Of a stretch of 37,844 nucleotides of DNA, positions 18,250-27,002 are shown in pieces; position 1 is the stretch's first letter; each line of letters opens with the position of its first letter. The stretch lies in assembly GCA_004294855.1 (NCBI GenBank), contig SHOI01000008.1, positions 1 to 37,844 of the forward strand. Reading direction: 5' to 3'. Source of the stretch: Sphaerochaeta sp. (GTDB lineage: Bacteria > Spirochaetota > Spirochaetia > Sphaerochaetales > Sphaerochaetaceae). The position numbers and the translations under genes are program-made. The notes beneath the pieces are model-generated. The model did no database searches. It was given only the letters and a program-made list of their open reading frames with translations, and was not told where the DNA came from.

Positions 18250-18329
18250 CGGTTCTTGGCGATATGTGTTGCATATCCTCTAATGTCATGGTAATTGGCA
18301 ATCGGCCAATGAGAGTACAGGAGTAAACA

Positions 18330-18965
18330 ATGGGTAATAAGCGAACACTGAGTGCCTCACTCAGAACGGAAGATTTCGGAAGTCGCGGAGCACGAAGACT
18401 CCTCCGAAGCAATCGAATCCCGGCAGTCATTTATGGAAAGAATGATCCCGTCCATATCAGCTTGGACAATCAGGAGTTCAGCAACAAAGTACGGCATTTT
18501 TCGGAAACGGCGCTCCTGAAGGTCATGGTAGGGGAGAACGAGTACGAATGCTTGATGAAGGATTATCAGGAAGATCTTATCCGCGGTCAGATCAAGCACG
18601 TAGATTTTTATGAAGTTACCTCCGGTCAGCTTCTTCGGACGATGGTCAGCCTCGTGCTGCACGGTACCCCGATCGGTGTCCGTGAAGGCGGAGTTCTCGA
18701 TCAGGTCGCCTATGAGGCGGAAATCGAGTCATTGCCCTCCGACCTGCCCGAGAACATCCAGATCGATGTTTCCGGTCTTGAGCTCAATGGTGTATTGACC
18801 CTTGAAGATGTCGAGTTCCCCAAGGGCGTCAAGCTCCTCAGCGATCCCGAAGGGGTTGTCGCAATCGTCCAGTCGATTCGGGAAGAGGTTGAGGAAGAAG
18901 AGGAAGAGGATGCCGATGAACCTGTTCTTGTCGGTGCCAAAAAAGGGTCTGACGAGGAAGATTAA
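18330..18965 (+). CDS. rplY: 50S ribosomal protein L25/CTC family
   Basis: LSASLRTEDFGSRGARRLLRSNRIPAVIYGKND; CTC-type beta domain; acidic C-terminal tail; AGGAG SD. Confidence 0.93.
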   Translation: MGNKRTLSASLRTEDFGSRGARRLLRSNRIPAVIYGKNDPVHISLDNQEFSNKVRHFSETALLKVMVGENEYECLMKDYQEDLIRGQIKHVDFYEVTSGQLLRTMVSLVLHGTPIGVREGGVLDQVAYEAEIESLPSDLPENIQIDVSGLELNGVLTLEDVEFPKGVKLLSDPEGVVAIVQSIREEVEEEEEEDADEPVLVGAKKGSDEED

Positions 18966-19528
18966 TGATGATTATTCTTGGGTTGGGGAATCCCGGATCC
19001 AAGTACGAGAATACTCGCCACAATGCAGGGTTCAATGTAACCGACCGTTTAGCAGCGTTTTTTCACGTGAAGTTGAGAAAACGCTGTTTTCGTCCCTACC
19101 GACAAGCCCGCATCAAGGATTCACTGATCATTCAGCCGCTTACCTATATGAATCGAAGCGGTTCCGTGCTCAAATATTTCCGGACGGAAAAACAGCTGAT
19201 CGTCGTCTGCGACCAGCTCGATCTGCCGCCGGGGATGATTCGGATCCGGCGAAAAGGATCGTCGGCGGGACAGCGGGGGCTTCAATCGATCATTGATGCG
19301 CATGGCAGTGAGGATTTCATTCGCATATATGTCGGTATTGGCCGACCTGAACGGGGAGAATCCGTCGTGGAATACGTCCTTGCTCCGAGCGACGACCCCC
19401 TTTTGGAGGTGGGGATACAACAAGCGGCCGAGGCGCTTGTCAAGCTTCTGCAGGGATTTGGGATATCGGAGGTGATGGATGAATACAATCGAAAGAACAC
19501 CCCCCGAAGTGATCAGAACCCTCATTGA
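18965..19528 (+). CDS. pth: Peptidyl-tRNA hydrolase
   Basis: MIILGLGNPGSKYENTRHNAGF; QPLTYMNRSG; GSSAGQRGLQSII; ATG overlaps the rplY stop. Confidence 0.93.
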   Translation: MMIILGLGNPGSKYENTRHNAGFNVTDRLAAFFHVKLRKRCFRPYRQARIKDSLIIQPLTYMNRSGSVLKYFRTEKQLIVVCDQLDLPPGMIRIRRKGSSAGQRGLQSIIDAHGSEDFIRIYVGIGRPERGESVVEYVLAPSDDPLLEVGIQQAAEALVKLLQGFGISEVMDEYNRKNTPRSDQNPH

Positions 19529-20840
19529 CAAGGAGGGAAGAATCGCCGTGGCCTTCAGCGGCGGCGCGGATTCGCTCGCTCTGCTGGTCGGGGTGTGCGA
19601 AGTTCGGGATCCCGAAGATATCGTCGCTCTGTATGTGAACCACCGCTTGCGTCCTGAAGAAGAGCTGGAAGCGGAACTGGTGCTCAACAGGAAGAACGCC
19701 GAGCGACTCGGCGTGGTCTTCGAGGTGCTCGACCTCGGACCCGGTTCGGTCGAAGATCTTGCGAAGGAGCGAAAGAAGGGGGTCGAGGAGGCTGCCCGGA
19801 CGTTGCGCTATCAGGTGTTGCTTCGCGCATGTAAAATGCACGGCTGCTCAACGTTGCTTACCGGCCACAACGCCGATGATCAGCTGGAAACGCTGTTGAG
19901 GCGCCTCTTCACCGCAGGGAGCCTTTCATCCCTGCAGGGGATCAGGAGCAGGCTGGAACAAGACGGAATCACGATTCTTCGACCTGTATTGAATTGTCCT
20001 CACAAAGACCTTGAAGCATATCTTGTCGAAGGCGGATGGGCGTGGTCGGAAGATTCAACCAACAAAGCGGAGACCTATCAACGAAATCTTCTTCGAAGAC
20101 GGATGACGGGCGACCTTCTTTCAATCTTTGAAGGCGCGTACACCGCTTTGGAAGTACAGACCGGGCGTTTTGCCGACCTTGCCGTGTTTCTTGAGTCATC
20201 CGTGGAAAAAGCGTTTGAAGGTGTTGACGTTCGGGGAGACGAAGCATCGTTTTCCCTTTCCTGGTTTCAGCTTCTGCCTTCGACGGTTCAAGAGCTTCTC
20301 CTCTTCCGGCTGGCCGGGGCGGACAGCTCCTCCGCATTCATTGCGAACGTGCACAGGGCCCTGAAGGCCGACAAGCACGCCACCATGGAAAGCGGAAGCC
20401 ACCGCATCGAGGTGCATCGGGGGGTCGTTACGTGGAAACGGAACGAGGAGCCTTGGTCTTATGCGATCGAAGCGATCGGGGATGAGATCGTTCTGCCGGG
20501 GAATCTGGTCTTTCGGAGGGAAACGGAAAACAGGGATTCAACGCTGCTTCGAATCGACGGAACGGTATTGGAGAACCCGGTTCTTCGGCTCAGCCGGGAC
20601 GGCGATGAGTTCGCAGGGGAAGGGGGAACGGCGAACGTGGCGAAAATCCTTTCAAGCCAGGGATTGCCGCCGGCATTGAGGGTTCCCGTATTGGTGGATC
20701 GAAGCGGAATTGTCGCGATTTTTGCCAGAGTCTACGGAGGGCGGGATCGATTGGCCAAACGCTTTAAAGCTCCCCTTGCCCGCCGGTTGACAAATATATA
20801 TAGTGTGAGCAGAAGGATAGATGATGAAATATATGAATGA
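19479..20840 (+). CDS. tilS: tRNA(Ile)-lysidine synthetase
   Basis: PP-loop IAVAFSGGADSLALL; LLTGHNADDQLETLLRRL; 50-nt overlap with pth. Confidence 0.92.
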   Translation: MNTIERTPPEVIRTLIDKEGRIAVAFSGGADSLALLVGVCEVRDPEDIVALYVNHRLRPEEELEAELVLNRKNAERLGVVFEVLDLGPGSVEDLAKERKKGVEEAARTLRYQVLLRACKMHGCSTLLTGHNADDQLETLLRRLFTAGSLSSLQGIRSRLEQDGITILRPVLNCPHKDLEAYLVEGGWAWSEDSTNKAETYQRNLLRRRMTGDLLSIFEGAYTALEVQTGRFADLAVFLESSVEKAFEGVDVRGDEASFSLSWFQLLPSTVQELLLFRLAGADSSSAFIANVHRALKADKHATMESGSHRIEVHRGVVTWKRNEEPWSYAIEAIGDEIVLPGNLVFRRETENRDSTLLRIDGTVLENPVLRLSRDGDEFAGEGGTANVAKILSSQGLPPALRVPVLVDRSGIVAIFARVYGGRDRLAKRFKAPLARRLTNIYSVSRRIDDEIYE

Positions 20841-22731
20841 CAGTCAGGATCAAGGTCCTGAAAAGCGGGATCCGAACCAGTATTGGCAGGGTCCGAAGAA
20901 GGACGACAACAATCCTCTGAATCGCGGTCCAAGGGTGCCCCAAAACAGGTTTGCCCTCATCGCTTTGATTAGCCTTGCTCTTGTATTCGCATACGTTCTT
21001 TTTGACGGCGGTTCCACCCGCGGCGAGCAGGTCGTTCCATATACCTCTTTTTTAGCGTATGTGGAGAGCAATCAGGTCGCCCAAGTTGAAATAAAGGAGC
21101 AGTCGCAGATCCGCTTCACGATGAAGAACGGGCTTTCCGCCCAGAGCCGGATTCCGTATTTTGACGAGGATCTTCTGTCGATCCTGAAAAAACAGGGAGT
21201 CGTAATCACCGGAACGGTTGCAGAGATTTCGATCCTTCAGGTCGTACTTCAGCTGCTGCCGTGGATCATCTTCATCGGTTTCACGATCATGCTGTGGCGC
21301 CAAAGCGCCGGGATCAACGGGCGGATGATGTCCACCTTGGGTAAAAGCCGGGCCAAGGAATATATGGAATCCGACACGAAAGTCACGTTCAAGGATGTTG
21401 CCGGTCAAGTAGAGGCGAAATACGAGCTTGAAGAAGTGGTGGCGTTCCTGAAGAACCCCGATCAGTTCACCAAGGTGGGGGCAAAGATCCCCCGCGGTGT
21501 TCTTCTGGTCGGACCTCCCGGAACGGGAAAAACCCTTCTTGCCAAGGCGGTTGCCGGCGAGAGCGGCGTTTCCTTCTTCCACACCAGCGGCTCCGATTTC
21601 GTCGAGATGTTCGTCGGAATGGGAGCGGCCCGAGTTCGTGATCTCTTTGAACAGGCCCGCAAGAACAGTCCCTGCATCCTCTTCATCGATGAGCTCGATG
21701 CGGTTGGACGAACCCGCGGCGGCGGTCTGGGCGGCGGAAACGATGAACGGGAACAGACACTCAACCAGATTCTCGTCGAGATGGACGGATTTTCGACGAC
21801 CACCGGCGTCATCGTCATGGCGGCGACCAACCGGCCGGATATTCTCGATCCGGCGCTTCTGCGCCCCGGAAGATTTGACCGGGAAGTCGTCGTCGATCTT
21901 CCCGATATCAAGGAGCGGGAAGAGATTCTCAAGATTCACGCCCGCAAAGTGAAGCTGGAGGAGGATGTCGATCTGAAGCGCCTTGCCCGCGGCTCGGCTG
22001 GCACCAGCGGAGCGGATCTTGCGAACCTGGTCAACGAAGCGGCTCTGTTTGCCGCCCGAAAGAATAAACTGACAGTCGGCATGGCGGAGCTTGAGGAGGC
22101 TCGGGACAAGATTCTTCTCGGGGTGGCCCGGAAATCGCGGGTGATGACGGAGGAGGAGAAACGAGCGACCGCCTATCATGAAGCGGGGCACGCTCTCTTG
22201 CATTATCATCTGAAGAATCTTGATCCCCTCCACAAGGTAACGATCATTCCCCATGGCCGGGCGCTCGGGGTTACGATCAGCTTGCCGGAACGGGATGCGT
22301 ATACCAAGAACTACTCCTCCCTGCATGACTGGATCAAAGTGACGATGGGCGGGTATGTCGCCGAAGAGCTCGTCTACGGCGAAACCACGACGGGAACGAG
22401 CAACGACATCAAGCAGGCGACCCAGATCGCCCACCGGATGGTGACGGAGTGGGGGATGAGCGATCTTGGATTCATCAACCTTTCCGATGAAAGCGAGCCG
22501 CTCTTCCTTGGGCGGCAAATCACTCAACGGAAAGACTACAGCGAAGAGACCGCCCGTCGAATCGACGAGGAGATGAAGAAGATCCTCGATTCGGCGATGG
22601 CCGAGACGAGGAAGATTCTCAGCGAGCATCGCGACCAGCTCGACACCCTGACCGAGGCGCTCGTCGAACATGAAACCCTTGATGACAATGAGGTTCGGGC
22701 CTTGTTGGGTTTTACCGTTGAAGAGAAATAG
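20821..22731 (+). CDS. ftsH: ATP-dependent zinc metalloprotease FtsH
   Basis: [58 protein letters not shown] zinc site. Confidence 0.97.
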   Translation: MMKYMNDSQDQGPEKRDPNQYWQGPKKDDNNPLNRGPRVPQNRFALIALISLALVFAYVLFDGGSTRGEQVVPYTSFLAYVESNQVAQVEIKEQSQIRFTMKNGLSAQSRIPYFDEDLLSILKKQGVVITGTVAEISILQVVLQLLPWIIFIGFTIMLWRQSAGINGRMMSTLGKSRAKEYMESDTKVTFKDVAGQVEAKYELEEVVAFLKNPDQFTKVGAKIPRGVLLVGPPGTGKTLLAKAVAGESGVSFFHTSGSDFVEMFVGMGAARVRDLFEQARKNSPCILFIDELDAVGRTRGGGLGGGNDEREQTLNQILVEMDGFSTTTGVIVMAATNRPDILDPALLRPGRFDREVVVDLPDIKEREEILKIHARKVKLEEDVDLKRLARGSAGTSGADLANLVNEAALFAARKNKLTVGMAELEEARDKILLGVARKSRVMTEEEKRATAYHEAGHALLHYHLKNLDPLHKVTIIPHGRALGVTISLPERDAYTKNYSSLHDWIKVTMGGYVAEELVYGETTTGTSNDIKQATQIAHRMVTEWGMSDLGFINLSDESEPLFLGRQITQRKDYSEETARRIDEEMKKILDSAMAETRKILSEHRDQLDTLTEALVEHETLDDNEVRALLGFTVEEK

Positions 22732-22733
22732 AT

Positions 22734-24551
22734 ATGACCTTGGATTCCAGTTTGAAGAGAAATTTCTGCATCATCGCGCATATCGACCACGGAAAGTCGA
22801 CGCTTGCCGACCGCTTCATTGAGCGGGCGCAGATCCGTCAGAACCGCGGTCCGGAACAGACCCAGATCCTCGACAATATGGATATCGAGCGGGAGCGGGG
22901 CATCACAATCAAAAGCCAGGCGGTCATGATTCCATACAAAGCCCAGGATGGCAAAACCTATGAATTGAACCTGGTCGATACGCCCGGACACGTGGACTTC
23001 TCCTATGAGGTGAGCCGGGCGATCAGCTCCTGCGAGGGGGCGCTCCTTCTGATTGATGCCGCCCAGGGGGTGGAAGCCCAGACCCTTGCGAACCTCTATA
23101 TGGCGATGGAGCACAATCTTGACATCATCCCGGTGATCAACAAGGTCGACCTGCCTTCGGCGGATATCGAGGAGTGCCTCCACCAGATCGATCATGATCT
23201 CGGGTTGGATCCCGATATGGCGGTCCAAGTCAGCGCCAAGACCGGTTTCGGGTTGGGCGAACTGTTTGAGGCGATCGTCAACCACATCTCCCCGCCGAGC
23301 GGAGACCCCAAGGCCCCCTTGGAGGCGCTGATCTTCGATTCCCACTATGATCCGTACCGCGGAGTGGTGGTTCACTGTAGAATCTTCAACGGCGAGCTGA
23401 AAGACGGTGATGAAGTCACGTTCATGCATACCGACACCACTTATCGGGCGGAAGAGGTCGGATTGTTCCAGCTCGGCCTGCAAAAGCGCGACAAGCTCTC
23501 CGCCGGGGATGTCGGGTACGTGATTACCGGGGTGAAGACGATCAGCGATGTCCGGGTCGGGGATACGATCACGTCGGCTGCAAAACCGGCGAAGCGGCCG
23601 CTGCCGGGGTTCAAGGATGTCAAACCGGTGGTGTTCAGCTCAATCTATCCCGTCGATACGAACGACTATGAGGAGCTGGTCGATGCGCTCGACCGCCTCA
23701 AGCTGAACGATGCTTCCCTGGTGTACGAAAAAGACTCCTCCGCGGCGTTGGGCTTCGGCTTCCGGTGCGGATTTCTGGGGATGCTTCACCTCGAGGTGGT
23801 CCAGGAACGGATCGAACGGGAGTTCGGTCTCTCCATCGTCTTCACCAGTCCCTCGGTCCAATACCACGTTCATATGAAAGACGGGTCGATGCTCTCGATC
23901 GACAACCCGTTGGAATACCCCGAACCGATGAAAATCGATTACGCCGAAGAGCCGTACATTCAAGCGAACATCATCACTCCTGTTTCATACCTCGGACCGA
24001 TCATCAACCTGTGCATCGATCGAAGGGGAACGCAGGTGGGGATGAACTACCTTGATGCGAAACGGGTTGAACTGATCTACGAGATGCCGCTTGCCGAGGT
24101 CCTTTTTGAATTCTACGATCGCCTCAAATCCGTCAGCCGCGGCTATGCCTCCTTTGACTACGATGTCATCGGGTACCGGCGAACCGATCTGGTTCGGCTG
24201 GACATTCTGGTGAACGGCGAGCCGGTTGATGCGCTCAGCCAGCTCGTCTTCCGCGGCAACAGCCAAAAACGGGGACGGACGGTGTGCGAACGCCTGCGCA
24301 AGGAGATTCCCCGCCAGCAATTTAAAATTGCCATCCAGGCGGCAATCGGTGGTACTATCATCAGCAGGGAGACGATCAGTGCGTTCCGCAAGGATGTGAC
24401 GGCGAAGTGCTATGGCGGCGATATCTCTCGCAAGCGCAAGCTGCTGGAAAAACAGAAGGAAGGCAAGAAGCGGATGAAGATGGTCGGAAACGTTGAAATT
24501 CCACAATCAGCGTTCCTTGCCGTGTTAAAAAGTGATGAGGATTCCAATTGA
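22734..24551 (+). CDS. lepA: Elongation factor 4
   Basis: NFCIIAHIDHGKSTLADRFIE; DTPGHVDFSYEVSRAISSCEGALLLIDAAQGVEAQT; LepA C-terminal YGGDISRKRKLLEKQKEGKKRMK. Confidence 0.97.
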   Translation: MTLDSSLKRNFCIIAHIDHGKSTLADRFIERAQIRQNRGPEQTQILDNMDIERERGITIKSQAVMIPYKAQDGKTYELNLVDTPGHVDFSYEVSRAISSCEGALLLIDAAQGVEAQTLANLYMAMEHNLDIIPVINKVDLPSADIEECLHQIDHDLGLDPDMAVQVSAKTGFGLGELFEAIVNHISPPSGDPKAPLEALIFDSHYDPYRGVVVHCRIFNGELKDGDEVTFMHTDTTYRAEEVGLFQLGLQKRDKLSAGDVGYVITGVKTISDVRVGDTITSAAKPAKRPLPGFKDVKPVVFSSIYPVDTNDYEELVDALDRLKLNDASLVYEKDSSAALGFGFRCGFLGMLHLEVVQERIEREFGLSIVFTSPSVQYHVHMKDGSMLSIDNPLEYPEPMKIDYAEEPYIQANIITPVSYLGPIINLCIDRRGTQVGMNYLDAKRVELIYEMPLAEVLFEFYDRLKSVSRGYASFDYDVIGYRRTDLVRLDILVNGEPVDALSQLVFRGNSQKRGRTVCERLRKEIPRQQFKIAIQAAIGGTIISRETISAFRKDVTAKCYGGDISRKRKLLEKQKEGKKRMKMVGNVEIPQSAFLAVLKSDEDSN

Positions 24552-24566
24552 AGTCGAGGAGGAGCC

Positions 24567-25601
24567 ATGGTACACGTTCAAAAGATCGCAGAAAGTCCGA
24601 AGGGGGAGGACATCTTCAAGGTAACCTTGGAGTCAGGTCCGTACACCGTCCAGATTCTCAATCTGGGAGCGACGATCCAATCCCTGATCGTTCCCGATCG
24701 GGACGGAAAGAAGCGGGATATCGTCTTGGGGTTTGAAGATCCTTTTGAATATCTTGGCCATTCGGCGTATTTCGGGCAAGTCGTCGGTCGTTTCGCCAAC
24801 CGGATCAAGGATGCGACGTTCACCCTCAATGACCGCACCTACAAGCTTGACGCCAACGATGGAAAGAACTCGCTGCACAGCGGTTCCGCAAACTGGGGTT
24901 GGCGGCTCTGGGCGATTGAGCCCTTTGAATGGGAAGAGAAGCCCGGCGTTGTTCTTTCAATCACTTCCCAGGCGGGTGAAGGAGGGTTTCCCGGCAGCGT
25001 AACGGCAACGGTAAGCTACCTGCTTGACGGAGAGAGCGGACAGCTGCGACTTGAGTATGAAGCGACGGCAAGCGAAGAGACCCCGATGAACCTCACGAAC
25101 CACAGCTACTTCAACCTCGCAGGCGCCGGGAGCGGTACGATTCTGCATCATGATGTCCAACTGTTCTGCGACCGGTATGTTGAAGTCGATGACCATGCGA
25201 TTCCCACCGGCAAGGTTCTTGGAGTCGAACAGACGCCTTTTGATTTCAGGAAATCCAAAGCGGTCGGCTTGGACATTGAAACGGCGGGCGGATACGACCA
25301 CTGCTTCATTTTGAGCGATGAGCGGTCCGAGCTCCGCCCGGCGGCGACGGTATATGATCCGGGCAGCGGCCGGATGATGGAGATCTTCACCACGTTGCCG
25401 TCTTTGCAGTTTTATACGAGCAACTTCCTTGACGGAAGTACGGTCGGCAAGGGGGGCGTGCCCTATCAAAAACATGCGGGCATGTGCTTCGAAACGCAGT
25501 ACTATCCGGATTCACCCAATCAGGCGCATTTCCCCAACGCTATCTTCGGTCCCGACAGACCCTATCGCCATACGACGGTATTCGCATTTTCAACAAAGTG
25601 A
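24567..25601 (+). CDS. galM: Aldose 1-epimerase (galactose mutarotase)
   Basis: [51 protein letters not shown]. Confidence 0.92.
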   Translation: MVHVQKIAESPKGEDIFKVTLESGPYTVQILNLGATIQSLIVPDRDGKKRDIVLGFEDPFEYLGHSAYFGQVVGRFANRIKDATFTLNDRTYKLDANDGKNSLHSGSANWGWRLWAIEPFEWEEKPGVVLSITSQAGEGGFPGSVTATVSYLLDGESGQLRLEYEATASEETPMNLTNHSYFNLAGAGSGTILHHDVQLFCDRYVEVDDHAIPTGKVLGVEQTPFDFRKSKAVGLDIETAGGYDHCFILSDERSELRPAATVYDPGSGRMMEIFTTLPSLQFYTSNFLDGSTVGKGGVPYQKHAGMCFETQYYPDSPNQAHFPNAIFGPDRPYRHTTVFAFSTK

Positions 25602-25608
25602 GAGCGAG

Positions 25609-26235
25609 ATGAAAGAGGTTAAAATCATCGGAATCACCGGAGGATCGGGTTCGGGGAAATCGACGATTGTGCGGAAGATCAGCGAGGTCTGTTCCGACTT
25701 CGTCTTCATTCCTCAGGACAACTACTATAAATCCGCAGCCTATATTTCAAATGAGAATATCACTGCGTTCAATTTCGATCATCCCGATGCGTTCGACATG
25801 GATCTGCTTTACAGGCACCTCTCCGACTTGAAGGCATATCGGCCCATCAAGATGCCTTTGTATGATTTTGTGAACCACCGTCGCCGGGATGAAACGGTGC
25901 ATGTCGATCCTCGGCCGTTGGTGATTATTGAAGGGTTGATGGTCCTTCACGATCCGGAGATTCGGGCGCTGTTGGATTTGAAGCTGTACGTGGATACTCC
26001 GGATGACATTCGCTTCATCCGCCGCCTGAAGCGGGATATTTCCGAGCGGGGAAGGACTTTGGAGAGCGTGTGCGCCCAGTATCTGGAGGTCGTCCGGCCG
26101 GGACACTTCAACTTCATCGAACCGACGAAAGTGTACGCCGATCTGATCATTCCCGAAGGGGGGTACAACGAAAGCGCCTTGAGCGTGCTGATTCCATTCG
26201 TCAAGGGGATCACGAGCGCCGACGATGACGTGTGA
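25609..26235 (+). CDS. udk: Uridine kinase
   Basis: [56 protein letters not shown]. Confidence 0.9.
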   Translation: MKEVKIIGITGGSGSGKSTIVRKISEVCSDFVFIPQDNYYKSAAYISNENITAFNFDHPDAFDMDLLYRHLSDLKAYRPIKMPLYDFVNHRRRDETVHVDPRPLVIIEGLMVLHDPEIRALLDLKLYVDTPDDIRFIRRLKRDISERGRTLESVCAQYLEVVRPGHFNFIEPTKVYADLIIPEGGYNESALSVLIPFVKGITSADDDV

Positions 26236-26488
26236 ACTCATCCTTGATCGCTTTAAATGACCAATCTTCGGGTACGGGATCTTCTCCGCCGAGAAACCAC
26301 CGCGAGCAGCGGAGGATTCGGGCGATTCCCATGATCGATCCTTTTATGATTCCATGGCGCAGCACCGCCTCGACCATATAGGTGGAGCAACTCGGATGAT
26401 AGATGCAGGAGGAGCCGAAGAACGGGGAGAGAAGTCCTTTGTACAAATAGACGGGGATGAGAAAGAGTTGGCGGAGAAAACGCTTCAT
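26210..26488 (-). CDS. yidD: Membrane protein insertion efficiency factor YidD
   Basis: [50 protein letters not shown]; start ambiguous (26488 or 26506). Confidence 0.88.
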   Translation of the reverse strand: MKRFLRQLFLIPVYLYKGLLSPFFGSSCIYHPSCSTYMVEAVLRHGIIKGSIMGIARILRCSRWFLGGEDPVPEDWSFKAIKDEFTRHRRRS

Positions 26489-26517
26489 GAACCGTATTGT
26501 ATGCAAGGCGGGGGGAT

Positions 26518-26546
26518 TTGACTAGCATGGGAAAAACGAGTACAGT
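26518..26546 (+). promoter_or_regulatory. Promoter of the small basic protein gene
   Basis: TTGACT - N17 - TACAGT. Confidence 0.6.
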
Positions 26547-26584
26547 AAGAGTGTTGAATTGAAGTTTGATTGGAGGAATGGCAT

Positions 26585-26755
26585 ATGGCAGGAAACGTAT
26601 CAAAGAACGCCCGGCGTGAAGGCACCAAAGTGATGACCAGTCGCTGGGGCGGAACGATCAAGATGAAATCGGTCTTTGAAAACGGCAAGTTGCGGCATAT
26701 GGCGTACTGTGAGAAATCCGGCAACACCGCCCGCAAGCCGAAAGATTTGATGTAA
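26585..26755 (+). CDS. Small basic protein of unknown function (56 aa)
   Basis: MAGNVSKNARREGTKVMTSRWGGTIKMKSVFENGKLRHMAYCEKSGNTARKPKDLM; GGAGG 8 nt upstream; own promoter and terminator. Confidence 0.65.
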   Translation: MAGNVSKNARREGTKVMTSRWGGTIKMKSVFENGKLRHMAYCEKSGNTARKPKDLM

Positions 26756-26775
26756 TTCATTGCGGAATTGGAAGG

Positions 26776-26807
26776 AACCCGTAGAAAACGATCTATGGGT
26801 TTTTTGT
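26776..26807 (+). terminator. Rho-independent terminator
   Basis: AACCCGTAGA-AAACGA-TCTATGGGTT hairpin followed by a T run. Confidence 0.75.
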
Positions 26808-27002
26808 TATCCGAGCTTCGCCAAGTCACTAAAAATTCCCGTGATAAAGGCACGTTTACCCGATTTTTGGTCCATTATAGAAAGATTTGAGGGGATATCG
26901 TTACACAAAAAGTGATGTTTACGGTATCGCACTTCAATTTGGTGTGATATAGTTACTGTACGCATTTATGCAACGACATGCAAATTCAAGAGGAGGAAAA
27001 CC

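Noticed and set aside
21052-22671. 539-aa minus-strand ORF
   Set aside because: Antisense to ftsH, whose motifs are unmistakable. Long antisense frames recur throughout this window for the same compositional reason.
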